Source of the DNA: Chrysomallon squamiferum
Taxonomy: Eukaryota; Mollusca; Gastropoda; Neomphalida; Peltospiridae
NCBI GenBank assembly: GCA_012295275.1
Contig: CM022675.1
Coordinates: 7,533,332-7,573,331, forward strand
Direction: 5' to 3'
Length of the DNA: 40,000 nucleotides
The notes beneath the pieces are model-generated. The model ran no database searches. It saw nothing but the letters and a program-made list of their open reading frames with translations, and was not told where the DNA came from. Positions within the stretch are counted from its first letter, which is position 1. Every line of letters begins with the position of its first letter. Positions 15,931 through 25,064 of the stretch are shown in pieces. The position numbers and the translations under genes are program-made.

Positions 15931-16433
15931 GTAAGAAGTGTTGACAATCTTTAAAAAATGTGACCCCGACCATCATAATGTGTCACAAGTCATTATTTGT
16001 CTGGCTGTGTAGATACGGTGCCAGGCCATGTAGATTGTGTTCTTGGTTGTGTAGACAGAATGTCAGACTGTGTAGATTGAGTACCAGGCTGATATGTACA
16101 TTGTTATAGGATCAATACCAACTGAACAATTTCCTGATCTAGCCAGTATCACTCAGTTTTGTCAAAAACTGTAGTATGTTCTGTCCTGTTTCTAGGAAGA
16201 TGCTTATAAAATATTTCTCAAGATGCTGATTGAAGGGAGATAACTGATGATAAACTAGCTTCAAATAAGATAAAACAAATTTTTGTAAAAATTATGAGGC
16301 TTACTTTAATGCATGTCTGAAATAGTCTATAAAAATGTGTGAGTTATGCAAGGGAGATAAATAATGTTTACTAAACTTGCTGAGGGATAAAGTGTATGTA
16401 TATATATATATATTATTTTTTTTTTTTTTTCAG
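15931..16433 (+). other. Intron 4, with a 21-bp tandem repeat
   Basis: Four full units and a fragment of a 21-bp repeat (16003-16090) built around TGTAGA, with TGTAGA spaced exactly 21 nt at 16008, 16029, 16050 and 16071. The rest is unique AT-rich sequence ending in TA repeats and a T run at the acceptor. Confidence 0.8.
16003..16090. repeat. 21-bp tandem repeat, 4 units plus a fragment
   Basis: Units start GGCTGTGTAGAT (16003), GGCCATGTAGAT (16024), GGTTGTGTAGAC (16045), GACTGTGTAGAT (16066), with a fragment at 16087. The period is exact although the units differ. It lies in intron 4. Confidence 0.8.
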
Positions 16434-16526
16434 ATATTTTCATCTCGAGATGTTCAGGAGCATTTAAAGAAGATTGAGGCTATTCTTTCTGATCCTGGAA
16501 ATGACTGGGAAAAGAGAAATGATGCA
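16434..16526 (+). CDS. CLASP: CLASP exon 5 (TOG2, HEAT A)
   Basis: T-run acceptor ending TTTCAG (16433) and donor GTAAGT (16527). It is 93 nt, phase 0-0, residues 109-139. IFSSRDVQEHLKKIEAILSD followed by NDWEKRNDA aligns with vertebrate IYSSRDLEESINKIREILSDDKHDWEQRVNA. It forms the first HEAT helices of TOG2. The D-W dipeptide (codons for residues 132-133) belongs to the tubulin-facing HEAT A loop conserved in TOG domains. Confidence 0.97.
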
Positions 16527-16569
16527 GTAAGTGTATTTATTTATTTTATTTTTTATTATTATTATTATT

Positions 16570-16601
<32 letters not shown>

Positions 16602-17019
16602 TATTATTTTTTTTTATTTTATTTAATTGTTTATTTTACATTATTTATTTATTTTTACATTTTTTATTTTACTTTATTTTATTTTATATTATTTTATTTA
16701 TTTTGATTATTTATTTATTTATTTATTTTCTTATTTATTTATTTAATTATTTATTATTTTTGCTATTTCTGTTATATTACATTAACACGCATGCACAGAC
16801 ACACACCCACAAACAGACATAGAGCTTCACTAATACTGAAGCAGAAATATATATCAACTAGTTTAAAAAAAACAAAAAACAACAACCTAGCAACAGAGAG
16901 AAACACACACACAGGAAAAATACGTAAAAATACTCAAATGCATTTGTCGACATGCATCAGAAAAAAAAAAAAAAAAATTCTCGTTCTTTAAAAATATTGA
17001 AATGACTGTGTTGTTGTAG
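16527..17019 (+). other. Intron 5
   Basis: ATT, ATC and ATTT arrays (16540-16760), a short CA-containing segment (16790-16920) and an A run (16960-16977). No gene is seen. Confidence 0.8.
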
Positions 17020-17165
17020 ATGATGACACTGCGGGCTCTCATTGTGAACGGTGCTGCCGAGTATGATGAATTCATCCAGTCACTGCGCATGTTGGAGAAC
17101 TGTTTTACTTTGGCCGTCAAAGATCTACGATCACAAGTTGTGAGAGAAGCTTGTCTGACCATTGC
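17020..17165 (+). CDS. CLASP: CLASP exon 6 (TOG2, HEAT B)
   Basis: Acceptor GTTGTTGTAG (ends 17019) and donor GTAAGT (17166). It is 146 nt, phase 0 to 2, residues 140-187 plus two bases. It contains LRALIVNGAAEYDEF, LRMLENCF and KDLRSQVVREACLTIA; the last is near-identical in all CLASPs. These are HEAT B and the start of HEAT C of TOG2. The Arg-rich KDLRSQVVREA loop is part of the conserved TOG surface. Confidence 0.97.
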
Positions 17166-17855
17166 GTAAGTGTTCTGTGTTTGTTGTTGTTGTTGTTGTT
17201 AAAAGAAATACAATTGCTAGATATTAAAGGTTGTTACTGTTTTTATTATTATTACTGTTGTTGTTATTGATGTTATTTTATAGCTGTTACTTCTATCTTT
17301 ATTACTGGTGGATATTAATAATGGTTATTGTTATTCTTATAACTGCTACACCATCATTGTTATTATTTGTATTGTTATTGTTATTATTATAACTACTACT
17401 ACTACTATTATTTTTGTTGTTATGAAAAGAATTATTATTTTGATTGCCATTATCATCATTTGATGATAATCATTATCATCATCAATAGTAGCAGTAATAA
17501 AGAAAATAGTATTAAGGAAGGCATAAGAAATGATTAATTAATCATTTGATTTGTAGACTTTAAAAAATGTTTGTGTCTGTGCATTTCTACATACTATCTA
17601 AAAATAAAATTAAAAAAATAGTTTTATCTGTTATAAGAAAGAAGGCATTCCCCAAAACTATATTATAATATATTTAAATGAAATTAAAAGGAACTATATT
17701 ATATAAAATTACATATTTTATTTCATTGTTACTCATATTTTGCTGCAGATATCTGAGCAATCAAAAAAAAAAAAGAAAAAAAAAAGAAAGTAAATTAAAA
17801 ATATTATATTACACAAGTTTTATTTAATTTACATATATATATTTTTTTGTTACAG
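17166..17855 (+). other. Intron 6, with a decoy acceptor
   Basis: GTT/ATT triplet-rich 5' half (17178-17500), then AT-rich sequence. At 17741-17748 TGCTGCAG is followed by ATATCTGAGCAATCA, resembling the start of the next exon, before an A-rich run (see findings). No complete second exon is seen. Confidence 0.75.
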
Positions 17856-17991
17856 ATATCTCGCCAAACAGTTGACAAACAGAGCAGATCATCTAGCTGA
17901 GGTTCTGTTGCAACCTCTGATTAACCTCATCCCAAACAGTGCCAAAATCATGTCAACCTCGGGAATTGTCTGTACTCGCTTTATCATTCAG
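17856..17991 (+). CDS. CLASP: CLASP exon 7 (TOG2, HEAT C-D)
   Basis: Acceptor TTTTTTGTTACAG (ends 17855) and donor GTAAAA (17992), the latter followed by a long A run. It is 136 nt, phase 2 to 0, residues 188-233. YLAKQLTNRADHLAE, LLQPLINLIPNSAKIMSTSG and TRFIIQ match vertebrate HLS.VLGNKFDHGAEA, NLIPNSAKIMATSG and RFIIRHTH. NSAKIM(S/A)TSG is a CLASP TOG2 hallmark between HEAT C and D. Confidence 0.97.
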
Positions 17992-18323
17992 GTAAAAAAA
18001 AAAAAAAAAAAAAATCTGCATTCACATGAAATAAACATTTTTTCTGAAGGCTCAGTCTTTCTTTAACATTGTTCAGACTCGTTGAATGTGTTTTATTGGT
18101 GATAATTTTCTGTTGAGTAATTTTTCATTACGTGCTTCAGTGTCTAGTTTTAATAAAATATTTTTTAGATAACAGGTTTTTTTTATGTATAGTCTGTGTA
18201 TGAAAAGTAACAGACTGTATAGGATTGCCTCATTAAGTCAATGTTAATTTAGGTTATTATATTTATATTTTACATATATTTATGTAATATAGTAACTCAC
18301 CATTGTTTTTATTTTCTTTCCAG
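17992..18323 (+). other. Intron 7
   Basis: An A run directly after the donor, then AT-rich unique sequence, ending in a good pyrimidine tract (TTTATTTTCTTTCCAG). No further feature is seen. Confidence 0.8.
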
Positions 18324-18394
18324 TTCTTACATTCCCCTAGGTTAATACCAATTATTGCAAACAACACAACAGTGAAATCAAATATTATACGAAG
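18324..18394 (+). CDS. CLASP: CLASP exon 8 (TOG2, HEAT D-E)
   Basis: Acceptor TTTCTTTCCAG (ends 18323) and donor GTAAGA (18395). It is 71 nt, phase 0 to 2, residues 234-256 plus two bases. FLHSPRLIPIIANNTTVKS aligns with vertebrate HTHIPRLIPVITSNCTSKS. PRLIP is invariant in the family. It encodes a HEAT helix and turn of TOG2. Confidence 0.96.
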
Positions 18395-18489
18395 GTAAGA
18401 TTTCTTTTTTTTTTTTTTCATCTTGCTTTCTTTTTCTCATTCACCTCTCTCTCTTTCTGTCTCTCTGTTTCCTTCTCTCTCTCTCTCTT

Positions 18490-18548
<59 letters not shown>

Positions 18549-18700
18549 GAATATATCAGGACACAGAATGAGAGAGAGAGAGATATATATAACACAGTAA
18601 AGGAGATAGACTGAGAAAGGGACAGACAGAATGAGTGAGGGAACAAAAAAAAATGAAAAAGAGAAATGAGATATTATAAAATAAATATAAAATATTTCAG
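18395..18700 (+). repeat. Intron 8, mostly a (CT)n/(GA)n tract
   Basis: Pyrimidine-rich from 18400, with pure (CT)n at about 18496-18545, then a short (GA)n and AT-rich sequence to the acceptor AAATATTTCAG. Reading frames across it are Ser-Leu dipeptide artefacts. Confidence 0.85.
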
Positions 18701-18838
18701 ATACGCGTTTGAGTATTTGAATCAGCTGTTACAGACCTGGCCCAAGCACAGTTTAGAGCGACACATAGCATTGATACAGGACTGCATAAAGAAAGGAATG
18801 AGTGATGCTGATGCTGATGCCAGAGTCTTCGCCAGAAA
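18701..18838 (+). CDS. CLASP: CLASP exon 9 (TOG2, HEAT E-F)
   Basis: Acceptor AATATTTCAG (ends 18700) and donor GTGAGT (18839). It is 138 nt, phase 2 to 2, residues 257-302 plus two bases. YAFEYLNQLLQTWPKHSLERH, then CIKKGMSDADADARVFARK, corresponds to vertebrate FEFLDLLLQEWQTHSLERH and TIKKGIHDADSEARIEARK. HSLERH and the DADA.AR loop are conserved in CLASP TOG2. This is the only clearly exchangeable-length exon within TOG2 (phase 2-2). Confidence 0.97.
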
Positions 18839-19380
18839 GTGAGTAACACACTCACACACACACACACACAAGACACATTCACACGAATATAAACACATTT
18901 ACGTAAATACTCAACTATCATCAGTATGATTTCTGTTAGTATGACACAATATACACAGAGATACAATTACAATTTAGGTTTTTTAATGAACATACACAAG
19001 AATCTTTTAAAATGGCTTTATTTTTTTTATATATATATTTTTTAAATTTAAATAAATAAAATAAAAAAAACAATTTAAATATATTGGGAAAGTATTTTGA
19101 AGGTGAAATGAAATTTGTATTTACCAATATTATCACAGACACAAACCGTTCATTTATATTCTCTTGAATATTTTATCACGACTTCAGCAGAACATTTTTT
19201 ATTATTATTATTATTATTATTTTATTATTATTTATTTATTATTATTATTATTATTATTGTTATTATTATTATTATTTCTTCTTCTTATTATTATTTATTA
19301 TTATTATTTATTATTATTATTATTATTATTATTTATTATTATTATTTATTTTTATTATTATTATTTATTTATTTATTTTT

Positions 19381-19412
<32 letters not shown>

Positions 19413-19426
19413 TTTTTTTTTTTCAG
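18839..19426 (+). other. Intron 9, ending in an ATT/ATTT array that forms the acceptor tract
   Basis: A short (CA)n near 18850-18870, AT-rich sequence, then more than 200 bp of ATT and ATTT repeats (19197-19412) running directly into TTTTTTTTTTCAG. The microsatellite itself supplies the pyrimidine-rich region before exon 10. Confidence 0.8.
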
Positions 19427-19627
19427 GGCGTTCTGGGGATTCTCTCAGCACTTCAAGGACCAGGCAGACTCGCTGCTGAACTCACTGGACGTCAGCAAAC
19501 AGAAGCTGCTGCAGGGGGGGCTGAGCACGTCGTCCAGCAGCAACTCCCTCAACAGCGACGGCAGCTCCAAGGTGCCCAAAGTTCGCTCACACAGTCAGGA
19601 CAGAGCTCAGTCTGTTGGAACGTTTTC
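19427..19627 (+). CDS. CLASP: CLASP exon 10 (end of TOG2 and start of Ser-rich linker)
   Basis: T-run acceptor (ends 19426) and donor GTAAGT (19628). It is 201 nt, phase 2 to 2, residues 303-369 plus two bases. AFWGFSQHFKDQADSLLNSL matches vertebrate CYWGFHSHFSREAEHLYHTL, the last HEAT helix of TOG2. The rest (STSSSSNSLNSDGSS and HSQDRAQSVG) is the Ser-rich linker, comparable to vertebrate SDRSSSSSQESLNRP. Local GC is clearly higher than in the flanking introns. Confidence 0.97.
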
Positions 19628-19789
19628 GTAAGTTTGTTGTTGTTATTATTGTTATTATTTTATTATTATTATTACTATTATTATTGTTATTATTGTTATT
19701 GTTATTGTTGTTATTATTATTGTTGTTTTTATTTTTATTGTTATTATTACTATTACTAGTTATTTTTATTGTTGTAGTTCTTAATACTG

Positions 19790-19824
<35 letters not shown>

Positions 19825-20064
19825 GTTATATTTATTACTATTTATTATTGTTATTAATCACTCAATAGTTGTTAAGTTTTTAGTGCTGGTGTATCGATAT
19901 CATTTGTTTGTTCATTATTTATTTATTTATTCCTATATTTATTTACTGTGCTTTATTTATATCAATTTAATTATTATTTATTTGTTCATTATTTATTTAT
20001 TTATTTACTATATAAATATTTAATTACTTACTAAATACTTAATTACTTACTTGACATATTTCAG
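19628..20064 (+). repeat. Intron 10, ATT/GTT and ATTT arrays
   Basis: Almost entirely TTA/TTG triplets (19631-19860) and ATTT repeats (19915-20010), then the acceptor GACATATTTCAG. No gene is seen. Confidence 0.85.
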
Positions 20065-20132
20065 AAGAAACAGTGCAACCAGAAGGTCAACAACAGCTGC
20101 GCGAGTTTCTTCATCCAAGTCTTCAGGATCAG
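20065..20132 (+). CDS. CLASP: CLASP exon 11 (Ser/Arg linker)
   Basis: Acceptor CATATTTCAG (ends 20064) and donor GTAACT (20133). It is 68 nt, phase 2 to 1, residues 370-392 plus one base: RNSATRRSTTAARVSSSKSS and GS. Comparable to vertebrate STVAGRVSAGSSKASSLPG. It is basic and serine-rich, part of the microtubule-binding disordered region between TOG2 and the SxIP motifs. Its exit phase sets the run of phase 1-1 exons that follow. Confidence 0.92.
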
Positions 20133-20258
20133 GTAACTCTATTTTACTTATCTGCTGTCTCACTGTTACCTGCAGTTAATTGTCTATTTTTTTTTTTTTT
20201 TTTTTTAGCTATATATACATGTCTGTGTGTTACTTTATATATGTTTTATTTTCTTCAG

Positions 20259-20264
20259 GAAAAG
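20259..20264 (+). CDS. CLASP: Candidate 6-nt CLASP microexon
   Basis: A pyrimidine-rich acceptor (TTTTATTTTCTTCAG, ends 20258) is followed by GAAAAG and a donor-like GTAACG (20265). The 6 nt are phase 1-1 and would add Gly-Lys between exons 11 and 12 without frame change. Microexons of 3-27 nt are known in cytoskeletal genes. Such short AG-N6-GT patterns also arise by chance in T-rich introns. Confidence 0.3.
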
Positions 20265-20610
20265 GTAACGCTCATTTCAATATGTATTGCAGCAATTTCG
20301 CTATTACTTGTTATTTGCAGTTAATTTACTTTTTTTTTATATATATATATATATATAATTTTTATCTATATTGTATTTTGTTCTATGTAATTATTATTTT
20401 ATTATTTTTATATAAACATTTTGATTTATATTTTATTTTCTAATTTTTTATTTTAATATTTACTGCAGTTTTATATATATATATGTATGTATGTATGTAT
20501 ATATATATATATATAAAGGCTAAAATAAATATAAAAATTACGTTATATATTTGAAATTTGGCTTTTATTTTTATACACATGCCTTATTCATATTGTTAGT
20601 ATTGGTAATG

Positions 20611-20767
20611 CAGTGAAACTTTACAAAATCAGGTGCTGTCAAGACTAAATAAAAGAAAGTTTGGTTTAGAAAGGTGTCTGGTTTATTGAGGTTTCACCTT
20701 TGAGCACTTGATCAAACTGAATAGGGTTGGGATTTGGTGAAAGGTTTGATTTTGTGACGTTTCACTG
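20611..20767. mobile_element. MITE-like element with about 21-bp terminal inverted repeats
   Basis: The left end CAGTGAAACTTTACAAAATCA (20611-20631) and the right end (20747-20767) are inverted copies matching at 19 of 21 positions. The element is 157 bp with no coding capacity. TA follows the right end (20768-20769), but the left flank is TG, so a TA target duplication is not intact. CAGTG ends and short length recall Tc1/mariner or pogo/Tigger-derived MITEs; the family is inferred only from the ends. Confidence 0.6.
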
Positions 20768-21833
20768 TATTTTGCTTTGTAATATGTTTTGTGTTTTCTT
20801 TTTGTTTTCAAATTTTGAATATAAATTCAGGCAGTAATTATAAAATGTCAACTAAAAATGGACTGAAAAAGTACAAAATATAAAAAATTATGCTTAATTT
20901 AGTTTGAAACTGAATTAATAGTTGCAGAATATATATTAGAAATTAATAAATAAAATAATATAAAATATAATAAAATAAAATAAAATAAAATAAAATAAAA
21001 AATGAAAACGAATTAAGATTTAAAATTATTTTTAGTTTTCGTATTTTGCATCAAGCTTCTCCCAGATTTGAGAATGATTTGCATTTCTCCTATAGTTGGT
21101 TTGAAATCATCATTCCTTATCACTCCTGAATGATTACAGAATCGTTTCATGATTACCACGTCATTTTATTCAGATCATTCAGCTTATACATGAATCATTT
21201 AATTTGCAAAATGTTATGTATGTTATGTATGTCATTGCATATCATTGCAGATCATGTTTTAAATAATATAATATAAAAAAAATAAATAAATAAATAATAA
21301 AAATAATTTTTAAAAAGTAAATATAAAAAGTAAAATTTATGAAATAAATTAAACAGTTTAATTATTGTTTTAATTTAATAATTTTTCATGAACAATGCAA
21401 GTCATATTTCCAAACTTTCAAGAAATGTTTAAATTCAGTGTTAAAATTATTAAAAATAATAATAATAAAAGCTTTATGATCATGAAGATGATGATGATGA
21501 TGATGATTGTGAAACAGCTATTACATTCATTACTATGTAATACATAAATTATATAACTAATTTTAATAATAATAATAATGTTTAATTTTGAGAAATGTCA
21601 ATAGGATATGAACAGAAATGAATAACTATCTCATTTAAAGTTTAACAATAATTATGACATTTTAAAAAAAAAAAAAAAAAAGAAGAAAAGAAAAGAAAAA
21701 TAAATGAAAAGATAAATAAACAAAAATAATAGGAACAATTCTGTTGTTCCAGTCTGAAGAAACCTATTTCGATTTTAGCAGTGAAGATGAGTTTATTTAA
21801 AATTTAAAACCATTATTTTTTACTCATGTCCAG

Positions 21834-21872
21834 AACTGGATATTCAAGTCCCATCTACCTCGGAAACTGGAG
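21834..21872 (+). CDS. CLASP: CLASP exon 12 (39-nt cassette-type exon)
   Basis: Acceptor CTCATGTCCAG (ends 21833) and donor GTAAGC (21873). It is 39 nt, phase 1 to 1, residues 393-405: ELDIQVPSTSETG. It is acidic and unlike its basic neighbours, so inclusion or skipping would change linker charge. I recognise no vertebrate counterpart. Support comes from good splice signals, matching phases and an open frame. Confidence 0.75.
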
Positions 21873-21887
21873 GTAAGCAGTAGATAA

Positions 21888-22103
21888 TGACCTGACCTGA
21901 CCTTCATCTCTGAACTTTGACATTCGGTCACAACTAACTTGTATTTATAAAAAATAAATTTCAGTTAAAAAATAAAAAAAATCTGCTGCTTTTTTACAAT
22001 GCTTGGCATTTTGATCTTTTTAGACTGACCCTCCCCCTCAGTTGGGTCAGTAACCTTGACCTTTAGAGGTCACATATTTGACATGTGAAGGTGATAACCT
22101 TCA
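21888..22103. promoter_or_regulatory. Cluster of AGGTCA-type half-sites and short palindromes
   Basis: Three overlapping direct TGACC units (21888-21903), then CTGACCC/GGGTCAG (22025-22031 and 22044-22050), TGACCT-TTAG-AGGTCA (22057-22072, an everted repeat with 4-nt spacer) and TGAAGGT-GATA-ACCTTCA (22086-22103). AGGTCA half-sites bind nuclear receptors such as RXR, COUP-TF or ERR partners. An intronic enhancer role is inference. Confidence 0.3.
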
Positions 22104-22439
22104 AAGAAAGTGCTAATGCTAAAGTAGAGCTTTTTTTGATAAATCTGGTTTGAATAATTTAATTCAAATTCATTTCTGTAGTTTTTGCAAAATAATCTGC
22201 TTTTTTTGGTTTTGTTTATGATAATCTTTTAGTTTGTTCATTTCATTATATATATATGTATATAATCTTATTTATTTACTTTAATACTCAGTTGTTTTAT
22301 TTTGCATACTCTTAATCTATGTATTTATTTATTTTAGTGTTATTTTAAGTTTGTTAATTTAAAATATATATATATCTATATATATATCTATAGATATATA
22401 TATTATTTTAATCTTAACTTAATCTTAATTCATTGCACA

Positions 22440-22855
22440 TATTTTAATTTTCACTACCATTATTCAATATTCACTGTATTTATTTTTAATCTTTCAGTTA
22501 ATCATAATACAATGTATTTATTTTAATCTTTAGTTAACCTTAATTCAACATTTAATTTAATCTTTAAACTGACCTTAATTTGGTGTATTTATTTTAATCT
22601 TTCCGTTTAACCCAAATTCATTCTTTATTTAATCATTAGTCAATTTAAATTCAGTTATATTTATTTTATATCTTTCGGTTTAACCTTAATTCGTTATTTA
22701 TTTAATCTTTAGTCAGTTTAAATTCAATTATATTTTATTTTAATCTTTCGGGTTTTTAACATCGATATTCTTTTTTTAATCTTTAGTTATATCTTTAACG
22801 TTAATCTTTCGGTTAACATCAATATTCGTTTGTTAATCTTTAGTGTTTTATTTCT
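22440..22855. repeat. Degenerate tandem array, period about 72 bp
   Basis: TTAATCTTT(C/A) anchors near 22523, 22594, 22667, 22740 and 22801, each followed by a GTTTAACC-AATTC segment and a second AATCTTTAGT. The array ends just before exon 13. Confidence 0.65.
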
Positions 22856-22911
22856 CATGTATTATTATTCACCCAGCACTGTGACATATACTTTTTATTT
22901 CACGGCTTTAG

Positions 22912-23064
22912 CTAGGGAGTATGTGTCACCATATGGCCAGGCTTACATAAAACGCACTCGTAGTGCTGTTGATCTGACTGATGATAAAGAAAAATGGTCG
23001 CAAACATTTTCCACAAAGATGCTAAAAGCATCGCGCCTCGAAAAAGGCTCCTACAATTCTCTCC
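22912..23064 (+). CDS. CLASP: CLASP exon 13 (RSRSDID-type linker block)
   Basis: Acceptor CACGGCTTTAG (ends 22911) and donor GTAAGA (23065). It is 153 nt, phase 1 to 1, residues 406-456 plus one base. RTRSAVDLTDDKEKW corresponds to vertebrate QRSRSDIDVNAA, and EKGSYNSL to PGSYASL, in the same order as in CLASP1/2. R-x-R-S and R-S are likely basophilic kinase sites (inference). It ends in the middle of a codon whose first base is C. Confidence 0.92.
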
Positions 23065-23443
23065 GTAAGAATTTTTGAGAACGTTTTTTTTTATATATAT
23101 TTATATTTATATATAAGACGGTTTAAAATTTCGAGTTTAAGGTACGATTTTTAAATTTTAAATTTTTTTATTGTTATTATTATTTTTTTAATGGTGTTTT
23201 GAAGGTAAATGGTTAATTTAAGAGTTTTTGTTAAAAGTTTTAGTTTTGTTTTAGTTATTCTTTTTATTTGTTTTGCTATTTTTTTTTTTTTAAATTGTTT
23301 TGAAGGTAAAGTTTTTACGAATTTTTTTTTAAGCTTCTTTGAGGTTATTTAAATGCTTATTTTATTATTTTATTTGCTTTTATTGCTATTTTTTTTAAAT
23401 TTAGTAAGTTTGTTTTGTTTATATATTATTGTTATTGTTCTTA

Positions 23444-23484
<41 letters not shown>

Positions 23485-25031
23485 TATTATTATTGTTATT
23501 ATTTCATTTTTTATCTTTTTTTTTCATTTTCTTTGAAAACCTTTTCAGAGACTCTGTTTTTTAAATTTAGTTCTTAAATTTTAAATATTTATCATAGGTT
23601 ATAAAAGTAATCCGTGTTTTTTTGTTTGTTTTGTCCACCTTTCTTTTAAAAACTAAAATAAATATTAATTATAACAAACTAAAATAGTAATAATAACCAC
23701 AACAAAATTAGGATACAAAAATAATAAAATTGTAAGAACAAAAAATAATAAAATTATAAGAATCAAAAATATTTTTCTAATTTGCCATCAGAAACATTTT
23801 CCATTTTTGTTTTTTTTCACATTTCATTTTTACATTTTTTTTTTATACATACCTATTCCATATAAAATTAAAATAAAATAAAATGAAATATATACATATA
23901 TAAAATAAATAAATACAAAAAAAAAAAAAAAAAAAAAAAAAAGATTAATATTTAATTTCTTCACTTAAAAATCACAACATTTCTCATTATCATAATAATT
24001 AACATTATTCCTCACATTATTAAAATTTAAACTGAATCTAACTCCAAACAGCAAACATTTTATAGTAGCAATTAAAATGCCATTCCCAATGCTTTTGCCA
24101 TTCATCATTATCAAATCTTTTATTTAATTTTGTTTTAATTAAATTTAGAATTTTTTTGGTGGCAGATCAGTGTTTCCGTATAGTGCAGTTAGAAAGCAAA
24201 CTCCCTTCTTTTCTGCTGCTTTTATTCTTAGATTTTTTATTTTTTTTTAAATTTCCTCTGTGTATAAAAAACAGAGAATTTATTTTTCTTACACTTTCAG
24301 AATTCTTATACGAATTGCAGTGAATATTTAAAGAATATTTAGGGTTGCTTTTTGTATTTTTTAATCTAAAAACTAAAAAAAAAAAAAAAAATTTTGAATG
24401 TGAAATAAAATCAGTATTTGTTTTTCACACATTCATGCATGCATGATTGTATTTATGCACATGCACCCACATTATTTCTAATTAACCCAAACATACATAA
24501 AAAGATACATATAAACATGCAAAAACTGTTCATGCATGATTGCACATGCAAAATAACGATAAAATTATGTTTTGTATATTTTCTTCTAGCTAAATATGTT
24601 GAATATTGTTATTTTGAAAATGATTTTAATTGAAATTAAAACTGTTATTATTAACTCAAATAAAACTTTTAAAAAATTAAATAAAAATCAAAACAACTAG
24701 CAATATTAATATTTAATGCATATACAGTTAAAAAAAAAAAATTTACTATCTATTTTTAGCACACTTAATTCATCTTGTTCTATAAATGTTTGTCTGTCTG
24801 TCTATAACAAATTTATCTTGAAGTTAGAATTATGTAACACTTGTATTTCCAGTGAAAACTGTCATTCCAAAATTTCTCTGCTTGTCTACTCTCTTTCTGT
24901 TTCTTTTGTCTCTCTCTTTCTCTGTCTCTTGGTCTTTCTCTCTCTCCCCTGTTCCTTTCTCTCTCCCTTTTTCTCTCTTTCCATTTGTCTCTCTTTCTCC
25001 TTTCTCTCTCTCTGCTTTCTCAAGTAACTTT

Positions 25032-25064
<33 letters not shown>

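Larger units (their letters stand above)
20133..21833 (+). other. Intron 11 (1.7 kb)
   Basis: Contains the microexon candidate, TA repeats (20336-20357 and 20472-20516), a MITE-like element (20611-20767), an AAAAT array (20965-21000), a region rich in GAATGATT and its complement (21070-21200), GAT triplets (21484-21507) and an A run (21664-21680). No other exon is supported. Confidence 0.75.
21873..22911 (+). other. Intron 12, including a 72-bp degenerate tandem array
   Basis: The half-site cluster is at the 5' end, AT repeats at about 22240-22400, and a degenerate tandem array at about 22440-22855 whose unit contains TTTAATCTTTCGGTTAAC and TTTAATCTTTAGT (period about 72 bp). The intron ends in the acceptor TTTCACGGCTTTAG. 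Confidence 0.75.

Noticed and set aside
19115-19857. Long ORFs of Leu, Ile and Tyr around exon 10
   Set aside because: Only 19427-19627 is real exon; the flanks are ATT arrays.
22369-22403. Alternating TA/CTATAG palindromes as a regulatory site
   Set aside because: Simple TA repeats form such palindromes by themselves.
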